Below are positions 57,199 to 64,000 of a stretch of 64,000 nt of DNA, in pieces. A program made the translations under genes and the position numbers. The first letter of the stretch is position 1. Each line of letters begins with the position of its first letter. Location of the stretch: NCBI GenBank assembly GCA_029204225.1, contig CM055096.1, forward strand, positions 64,345,370 to 64,409,369. The letters run 5' to 3'. The stretch is from Diphasiastrum complanatum (lineage: Eukaryota > Streptophyta > Lycopodiopsida > Lycopodiales > Lycopodiaceae). The notes below the pieces were generated by a model, which saw nothing but the letters and a program-made list of their open reading frames with translations, was not told where the DNA came from and ran no database searches.

Positions 57199-57671
57199 TG
57201 TTAGGCCCAAAAGGAGCCATTAGCCTTAAAAATAAGGCAGCTCCCTCTTTAGGCCCTCCAAAGTACTTAAATAAGGATAATAGGTCAACAAGGGCCCAAA
57301 GTAGACTTAATAAGAGGGCTAATTATCCCTCAAGATAGTTATGTCCAGTTAAGTTAGGGGATTATCTATAAGTAGGCAAGAGATATCATTTTGAAGAATC
57401 TTTTGGCATTTGCAAATGAGATAGCTTAGCTTCCTCTTTGTGAATAAGAGCCTTGAGATTAGAGCTTGCTAGGTCTCATGTGCCCAATCCACATGAATCC
57501 CATCCCCAATTGTATTGATTTCCTTCCATCTCTCAATTCTATTGATGATTCCATGGAGCTCTATTTGTGACTTGTGTTTTATGGCTATATCTACATGAAT
57601 GTTTTGTTATTCTCTTGATTGTGGCTTTAGTTTCATTACTATTGCTATTTGATTGGGTTTGGCACGTGACA
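57199..57671 (+). repeat. solo LTR, family D (copy 2)
   Basis: TGTTAGGCCC to GGCACGTGACA, 473 bp, matching 39,877-40,367. It interrupts gypsy-A RT. The gypsy does not visibly resume on its right and no target duplication is evident, so deletion or recombination at the site is likely. Confidence 0.85.
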
Positions 57672-58520
57672 ATGTCAAACTTAGCATGCAAATGACCACA
57701 TAAGTTGTATGAAATAAAGAGACAAGAATATTGCCAATTGCCACTGTCATCGAGCAAATAGTTCTTTGATTCCTCTATGCCCACATTTTATTTCACTCCT
57801 GGCAATTTGATCCCCTTTCAGAGTTTAATATTCTATTCACGTAATTTCTATAAAAATGCTAAAAGAGACAAGTTTGTTTGGGTGCAAACCACTGAATTTG
57901 AACTTTGAGGGGAAACTTCTTTCTCTTGTAATTTATAAGATGTCTAAGTTACTTTGTATGAACATTTTGACAAACGAATTTTATAAGGCTATGAATCTTG
58001 ATTTTGACGTGTTGCAAGACTCTGATGATTAGTTTTGATCTTGAAATTTCATTTGAACCCTACTCATGTTTATTTAATTTGTAAAAATCCAGGTTATAAA
58101 AAAAAAAGGGGTTGGGAAGTTTATGGACAGTCCTGTCTTGTGAAGTGACTCTTAGGATCCTTAATTACAGAGATAAACTTTCTGATCACAGAAGTCATTT
58201 TTCATAATAGTGCTTCTGTAGCTCTATTCTCTTTCTTTGATACCATATAGGGTGGTGGCTGAGATGCTACATGCTGCATGCTGCAGGGTTGAGCCCTTTG
58301 CCAACCTGTGATAGCATGAAGGCAAGGGGCAAGACCCTGCAGGAGTTTCATGTTGGGTCACAATCACTTCGTATCATAAAAGGTGTCCTACTACGTTTTT
58401 TTAATATTCGTGTGTGACTGGCAGTTGCCGACCAACCTCTAGAGAATAACACTTGGGCCTTGTGTTTGTCCCACGAGCAAGTCTGAATGAATCTGACCTC
58501 ATATAAGGTTGGTTGCACAA
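57672..58520. other. unassigned stretch
   Basis: No gene is recognised. A possible continuation of gypsy-A was looked for and not found. Confidence 0.4.
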
Positions 58521-58521
58521 C

Positions 58522-58522
<1 letters not shown>

Positions 58523-58577
<55 letters not shown>
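58523..58577. repeat. GA microsatellite
   Basis: About 27 uninterrupted GA dinucleotides, directly adjoining a 120-bp tandem duplication. Serine/leucine-repeat frames across it are artefacts. Confidence 0.97.
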
Positions 58578-58579
<2 letters not shown>

Positions 58580-58580
<1 letters not shown>

Positions 58581-58812
58581 TACAATTCGGTTTGGTTGTG
58601 CTTTCATTGTCAAGAGACAAAAATGTAATTTCTTCTACATCAAAATGATATTTTGTAATGTCATTATAGGATTATGCTATTAAATCTATCCCTAGGAGAG
58701 TACAATTCGGTTTGGTTGTGCTTTCATTGTCAAGAGACAAAAATGTATTTTATTCTACATCAAAATGATAGTTTGTAATGTCATTATAGGATTATACTAT
58801 TAAATCTATCTG
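58580..58812 (+). repeat. 120-bp tandem duplication
   Basis: GTACAATTCGGTTTGGTTGT starts at 58,580 and again at 58,700; the copies run through TTGTAATGTCATTATAGGATTA to TTAAATCTATC with only a handful of differences, so the duplication is recent. Confidence 0.95.
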
Positions 58813-59770
58813 CTAGGGATAGTTGCCCTGGCCACATGGCAGAAAGCCATTGGCCCAGGGCCATAAATAGGTCCTCAGCCTTTACCTGAAGATAATCTGA
58901 GGTTTCAGGTCAGCAGCTAGCCTCTGGTCAAGTGAAGTTCATATTGTTCAAAACAATTTTGATTCTTTGAACATGCAAGTTCTTGGTTCATGAACGTAAG
59001 AATAACCTTTGATGGAAGCTGGACAGTCAGAAGGGGCAAAATTTGCTGTAGATTTGACCCTCAGTGTTTTGATGTTTTTGCAGGCGTCAATGGCAATCTT
59101 CTCAACATGTTGAACTACTTTTTGTGGAAATAGAATAACACATGTAATGTCCTCTTGATAAGTTGGAGCAATGCCACTTACTGTCTGAGCCTTTTGAAGA
59201 TGCTGATTCAGCAGCCTTTTATAGCCAATCATTCAAAAAACTCAGTTCCAATCTGCAACTTTAAATGATTTGATTCAACTAAATCATTTGTTTGGTTATT
59301 GCTTTAACAAGAATTCTTGGCGTTATCATTATAAGAATTTTATGAGAAATGTGTGTTTGGTGAATTAAAATGCTTGTCTGGTTTTCTCGACTCTTTACTA
59401 ATTGGCTTGTAGAATAAGGTAATTCTTATATTCATGTTATTGGTAGAAACGTCCATTTCTAGCTTTTAGAAGGAAAGAATATATGTAAACTTGAGAAATG
59501 CAAAATTCAGCTATTTCTTTGATTCTTGAACTTAGTGTCGTTGTGTTTTTTTGTCACCCCTTTTAGGCTGCTTAAAAGTGCTATTTGGAGTTGAAATTGT
59601 CAATTTGTTCTAGCAAAATGAGTTTGGGACTTAACTTATTCTTGAGGCTTGTGTGTTATATTGCTATCTAAATTTAAAACTTGTTTTTATGATGAAGATA
59701 GCGACGTTTATAGAGATACTTGTGCAAGTTGTATCTGTCGCTAAGATATGCATACACGTCGCTATGTGTC
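58813..59770. other. unassigned stretch
   Basis: A minus-strand frame at 58,948-59,232 (94 codons) has no recognised domain. Nothing else stands out. Confidence 0.35.
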
Positions 59771-60780
59771 ATTGGTGTGGTAGTGGATGGTGGAGCAGCG
59801 GATGATTCCTCGGTGCATGCACTATGCCTATCAAATCGAATCGGGATGGTGAGTCGAATGACTCAACTAATTCTACTTGATTCTAACTTCGAAGTCATTA
59901 GAATCGATGGTGTCGATTACATAGAGAAACACAAAGAAAGTCTTATGACTGATATACGGAAGCGAAAAGCAAACAATTTAGAATAAACGATAAGAAAAAT
60001 AAGACAGAATAATTAAGGAAATGTTACATACATGTTGACGACAATTTGAATGCAATAAGTTTGATTCAGAAAGAATATGAAAATATAGGCCAGTCGATGT
60101 TGGAGCACAAGACAATTGCGGGCGAAACCGTGTGCTCAAAACGATCTTAATTTTGTAATAGCTATGAGCTTATTCTGACTCTCAATCTGAAAACAAGAAA
60201 TCAATGCATGAAAGCATCTATAGTGTCTGTCTTTTTCAAAATCGTCATCTCTCTTGTAATGTATATTTGTATAGATATAGACAAAATGCCATAGAGTCAT
60301 TGTTGTGCCGTCTGAAAATAGATCGTGGTTGTTGTCATTGTCAAAACAATTGCACAATGGCAGGAGTGGGCGAGTGATATGATGTCAGCAACCGAGTTTA
60401 GCTTAGTCGATTCGTGAGGTGAAGCGTGACAAGAGTTCTATTGTTTGATCCGATAGTGTGTCGAATCAAATGGTCGAGTATTTGTTGATAGTCGATGGAC
60501 GATACTCCTTCGATAATCCGACTTAGCTCGATTGTTTGATTGCCTTCAACAGTTTGATTGTCGTGTCGATACATGTCTTCGATACTAGAGTATTTTTACA
60601 GATTGTGCAACAATGCGTGTAAAATTGTAGCAATATGAATGGAACTAGATTAACATGGGATTTAAGAGAGTAGAGGGCTAAATCCAACAAGCTAGTGTCC
60701 ACATCTGTGGATGTTGGTATATGGGAGTTCGAAAAAATAGATAGATAACAATGTTGCACGAGAGGGGGGTTTCTTTTAAG
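59770..60780 (-). repeat. LTR related to copia-1 LTR (probable solo LTR)
   Basis: 59,800-59,930 resembles 2540-2680: GGTGCATG, then CTACTTGAT and CTTCGAAGTCATT at like spacing, in the same orientation. Repeated short GTCGAAT/TCGAT motifs near 60,400-60,560 echo those at 3230-3360. No coding or primer site is seen beside it; the ends are approximate. Confidence 0.5.
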
Positions 60781-61391
60781 GTTACAAAAAATTTGACAGA
60801 CTATTTCTCTGTTGTTTTGATTTGTTTTTGTTAGCCATTATTTACAAGGGTAGTGGGTTAGGTTTTTTTTTTAAACTATAACTTCAATTTGAAGGGCACG
60901 TAAAATGTTTACAAAGGAAAAAAACCTTAAAAATGAAGAGTTAAAGTGCTTATTTCCTAAAAATCCAACCAAAGCTAAAATTAAACCTCTCACAAGAAGT
61001 TACATAACTTTGTCATTTTTTCACCGAATTTGCTGAAAATTGACTCAAATTCAAACTAAGATAGAGATCTACATATTTATAAATTTACAAGCAAGAAATT
61101 TTGCCAACACCCAAGAATAGACAACAAGAATTTTGGCTCACTAAAATTGGAATCGTTTCACTAAAATGGCCATAATTGGGTCATGATAGCTCCAAATCAA
61201 GAGAAATTAGTACCTCCTAGAAGCTAAGAGAAAGGGCTATTGATCTAAAACAAGAAATCACACAAGAAATAAAGTTCAATAGGTCAAAAATTGAATCAAA
61301 TAGTTTTGGAAATTTAAAAATCAAGAAAACTAGTGAATAGAAACCTAACCAAAGTTAAGGAAAACAATCAAATCTGATGGGAAAAGGAAAT
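60781..61391. other. non-coding stretch left of LTR G
   Basis: AT-rich without coding signal. It would be the leader of the minus-strand element whose primer site is at 61,392. Confidence 0.4.
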
Positions 61392-61404
61392 GCTCTGATA
61401 TCAA
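61392..61404 (-). other. primer binding site of element G
   Basis: The minus strand reads TTGATATCAGAGC, keeping the TATCAGAGC core; it lies four bases from the LTR. Confidence 0.65.
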
Positions 61405-61407
61405 AAT

Positions 61408-61959
61408 TGTCATGTGTCAATCCTAGCATGAAAAAATCTCATTCATTCTTGAACATCAAATTAGCATGGGAAAACAAGAAATCAAGAAAGTCATCAATAA
61501 ATCAAAAAATTAAATCAAATTAGCAAACCTTCCCAAATTAGACAAAGAAGGTAGTAATATTCACCATTATTGTTCATTCGATACATTGGGCCTAAAATTG
61601 GAGCATGATCAAAGCTCTCATGCTATTTTTGAACCACCAATGACATCAAGAAAGCTCTCAAAGAGAAGCTTCAAGACCACAGAGAGTTCAAAAATCACAG
61701 AAGTAGAATAGCCTCCAAATTTAGCACGATATCAACAACTATAGTAGTCATTTGTGCCTCTGGTATGATTTTGGGATCTTAATTAGCTAAACTGGGCCTT
61801 AGAACCATTACTACAATCTTGCTATTTACAAATATAGCACAGTTGGTCAAGCCAACTTATTAACTATCCTATTGACTGATTCTAGTCTAATTTAGCTCCA
61901 TGGCCATACTTAGCATTACAATTATTGAGCACATGGGCTATTACATGCAGTACATGACA
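61408..61959 (-). repeat. LTR G (5' LTR of a truncated minus-strand element), 552 bp
   Basis: TGTCATGT at 61,408 and ACATGACA at 61,959 are perfect 8-bp inverted ends; the primer site adjoins on the left. The minus-strand start TGTCATGT resembles the inverse of the family D end. No matching second LTR is found. Confidence 0.65.
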
Positions 61960-63150
61960 TCACTTGTAGTTGAATCACTACCAATTTTCTCTCTAGAAAT
62001 TGTAAAAAATGAGTGCTTATTACTGTTTGCAAAAAAATAGTCACAAAAAGGATTTATGTTTTTACAAATGATTCTCACTCTCTGATTACCAGCTGAAAGT
62101 ATTGTTTGTTAGTTACCTTCCCTAGGGACGCCCTAGCCTCAGTAAACTCTATAAGAAGCCATGCATGCTAACTCACTAGCTTTTGAGTGTAGTACTTACT
62201 TTTATTAGAGAAAGTTTTACTTTTTTCACACTAAAATTCACAGACTTTGCATACTTTGTACTCTCAAACCACTGAACTCTTGTTGAATGGTTTCACAAAA
62301 CTTTCATGATGTCATGTAGGTATTTTTGAAGCTTCACTCCATTGAGATTGGTCAAGAAACGAACGAAAACAACTCATCCAAAGTTTGATAGTTGAAAATG
62401 CGGAGTGATCTACTCTCTTCTTCAAGATAAGATTCTCCATAATGATAGCATCTTGACATATTTTGTGGCAATGAAGTGTAGGATGCAAACTTCCTCATAC
62501 CAGATTTGATCTTGTCGAGTAATCCGATATAGTAGTTTTGCATTATGGTCTCTGGGCTCAGTAGATCAATACCTTTTACCAGATCGAATATTCGTATGGT
62601 GTGTTGTTGAACTGTCTCATCAGGAAACTAATCTCACAAACTTGGTAATCATGGCTGGAATGCAGTATTATCGTGATGTACGTAATTGCTTCAAAGGTTA
62701 TACAACTGTGGTGTCCCACTGATTTTTTTCTTTTTCAAGTGAACAAGAGAAGAAAAGAAGTAGACCAAAGATTGAAACCAAGGACAATCAAAAGGACAGG
62801 AGGGAGGTGTGTGAATAAATGGTAATAGATGGTTGTTATCTTAGGATATTGATGGAGGAAAAGATAGATGCATGTAATGATATGAAAAAGGACGAAGGTT
62901 GAGCTGATGGAGATGGAGATGAATACACAGATAGAGATGATATAAAAAATGATTTTTTTTTTCAACAAGGCTGGGAATTAACTTTTGCCCCCATCACAGT
63001 AGTTGAATCAAGATCTGATGAAACTTCTCTGAGACTTGCGAGGGTTAGTTTTGAGCCGGCTATCAAAAATTGAAGATATTTGTTAAAATCTAGCACTTTT
63101 TAGGACTGTTTCTCTAAGATTTCAAGATATGAGTGTTTGTTTTATACCAA
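61960..63150. other. unassigned AT-rich stretch
   Basis: Short frames only; nothing recognised. Confidence 0.4.
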
Positions 63151-63540
63151 AATTTGATAATAGTTGAAAACTGGTATAATCCAGCTATTACCAATATGGA
63201 GTGAGTTTCAAACTGTCAGATTAAGAAAAATTAAGAGAACAGGGTCATTTTTAGTGTATTTTTGCCCATTTTTAGCGGTTATTTGTGGTTTTTCTGATAT
63301 TTCTTCAGATCGGAGGAGATTTAACCTTTTTGCTTCACAATCTAGCTGGATCTAGACTAGATCTAGGTAGTATGAGGTTTGCAAAGGTTCTTGATGGACG
63401 GTTTTTTTGCATAATTTTGAGAAAACTCAGTTTTTGAGCACTTTTCAGCACGTTTTCTTAGATCTTTCTAGATTTGTCCATTGGATCTTCACAAGAATTT
63501 CACAGAAGCCAGATCGGGGTCAGATATAACTAGAAAAATC

Positions 63541-64000
63541 TCACAGAAGGTTAACTCAGAGCAAATGTCAAAAAATCAAGAAAAAAGTGTATTTTTTTGG
63601 GTGTTTTTTGCTATTTTTGAAAGTTTTCTATCAAATCCTAGAGAGATAACCTTCTCCAAGATGAAATTAGCCTTCTTTAATACAGATTAAGCTAAATTCA
63701 GGTAGGCAAAGGTTATTTCCCAGGGGATAGAGAGAAAATACAAATTTTATGGCTTTTTTTGCTATTTCTGGCAGTTTTCTCTCAGATCCTAGAGAGAGAA
63801 CGTTCATCGAGATGATAGTAGCCTTTTCTGATACAGATTAGCTAAATCTAGATGGGCAAAGGTTATTTCCCAGGGGATGGAGAGAAAATACAAATTTCAT
63901 GGCTTTTTTGCTATTTTTGGAAGTTTTCTCTGAGATCCTAGAGAGAGAACGTTCGACGAGCTGATAGTAGCCTCTTTTGATACGGGTTAAGCTAAATCCA
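63541..64000. repeat. 150-bp tandem repeat array, open at the window edge
   Basis: GCTAAATYYA recurs at 63,691, 63,841 and 63,991, exactly 150 apart. The units share GGCAAAGGTTATTTCCCAGG, GAGAGAAAATACAAATTT, TTTTTTGCTATTT and CCTAGAGAGAGAACG. The unit at 63,541-63,690 matches well only in its right half, and weak echoes reach back to about 63,220. Frames across it are artefacts. Confidence 0.88.

Noticed and set aside
58348-58620. Minus-strand ORFs with Ser-Leu repeats
   Set aside because: Direct translation of the GA microsatellite.
63481-63690. 69-codon ORF near the right edge
   Set aside because: Lies within the tandem array and is not conserved between units.
1-64000. Search for tRNA, rRNA, known microRNA precursors or a multi-gene metabolic cluster
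   Set aside because: No convincing tRNA B-box with cloverleaf, no rRNA segment, and only one biosynthetic-type gene (the P450), so no cluster can be claimed.

Overview
This is nuclear DNA from a land plant with a transposon-rich genome. It holds a CYP78-type cytochrome P450 with one phase-0 intron, a short nuclear gene resembling mitochondrial ATP synthase subunit f, and at least ten LTR-retrotransposon bodies of plant Ty1/copia and Ty3/gypsy type, with tRNA-iMet-type primer sites. There are no bacterial-style operons, rRNAs or convincing tRNAs. The species cannot be named from the sequence; a large genome (fern, lycophyte, gymnosperm or similar) is only a guess.

Layout. 1-3.4 kb: decayed minus-strand copia (copia-1) with primer site and 5' LTR. 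3.4-4.65 kb: unassigned, with a degenerate interspersed repeat. 5.0-6.8 kb: the P450 gene on the minus strand. 7.6-8.35 kb: GC-rich island upstream of it. 9.65-11.76 kb: plus-strand copia gag-protease, cut at 11,761 by a minus-strand element with a 649-bp LTR and unfamiliar ORFs. 13.56-13.78 kb: 25-bp minisatellite. 13.8-17.3 kb: gag-like element with zinc-knuckle repeats and no pol. 17.8-22.75 kb: gypsy-1 (minus) with a possible accessory ORF, then a 160-bp foldback. 23.4-27.4 kb: copia-2 (minus). 27.4-30.3 kb: gypsy-2 (minus) with a possible accessory ORF, interrupted by copia-3, whose LTR carries a CACTA-type terminus. 31.8-33.6 kb: copia-4. 33.6-35.6 kb: unidentified coding remnants and an LTR-like stretch. 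38.25-38.51 kb: ATP synthase f-like gene. 39.9-40.4 kb: solo LTR. 41-42.6 kb: gag remnant. 43.9-57.2 kb: a three-level nest. 58.5-58.8 kb: microsatellite and a 120-bp tandem duplication. 59.8-60.8 kb: LTR related to copia-1. 61.4-62.0 kb: another LTR. About 63.5 kb to the right edge: 150-bp tandem array.

The nest can be read base by base. Gypsy-A (minus, chromodomain type) is split within its RNase H region by copia-B (45,860-56,379, plus strand, TSD TGAGT). Copia-B is split within integrase by chromovirus-C (48,620-55,311), whose two LTRs differ by only about 2%. A solo LTR abuts gypsy-A at 57,199.

The most unusual feature is copia-B's 5' LTR. It is 120 bp rather than 383 bp and consists of an inverted copy of the U5 end facing the true U5 end. 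The element still has a matching 5-bp target duplication on both sides, so it appears to have integrated with two U5-type ends. This looks like a fossil of self-primed (snap-back) reverse transcription. I found no evidence of a new multi-gene system. Most disabled TE codons are C-to-T or G-to-A changes, as expected from methylcytosine decay in silenced DNA.
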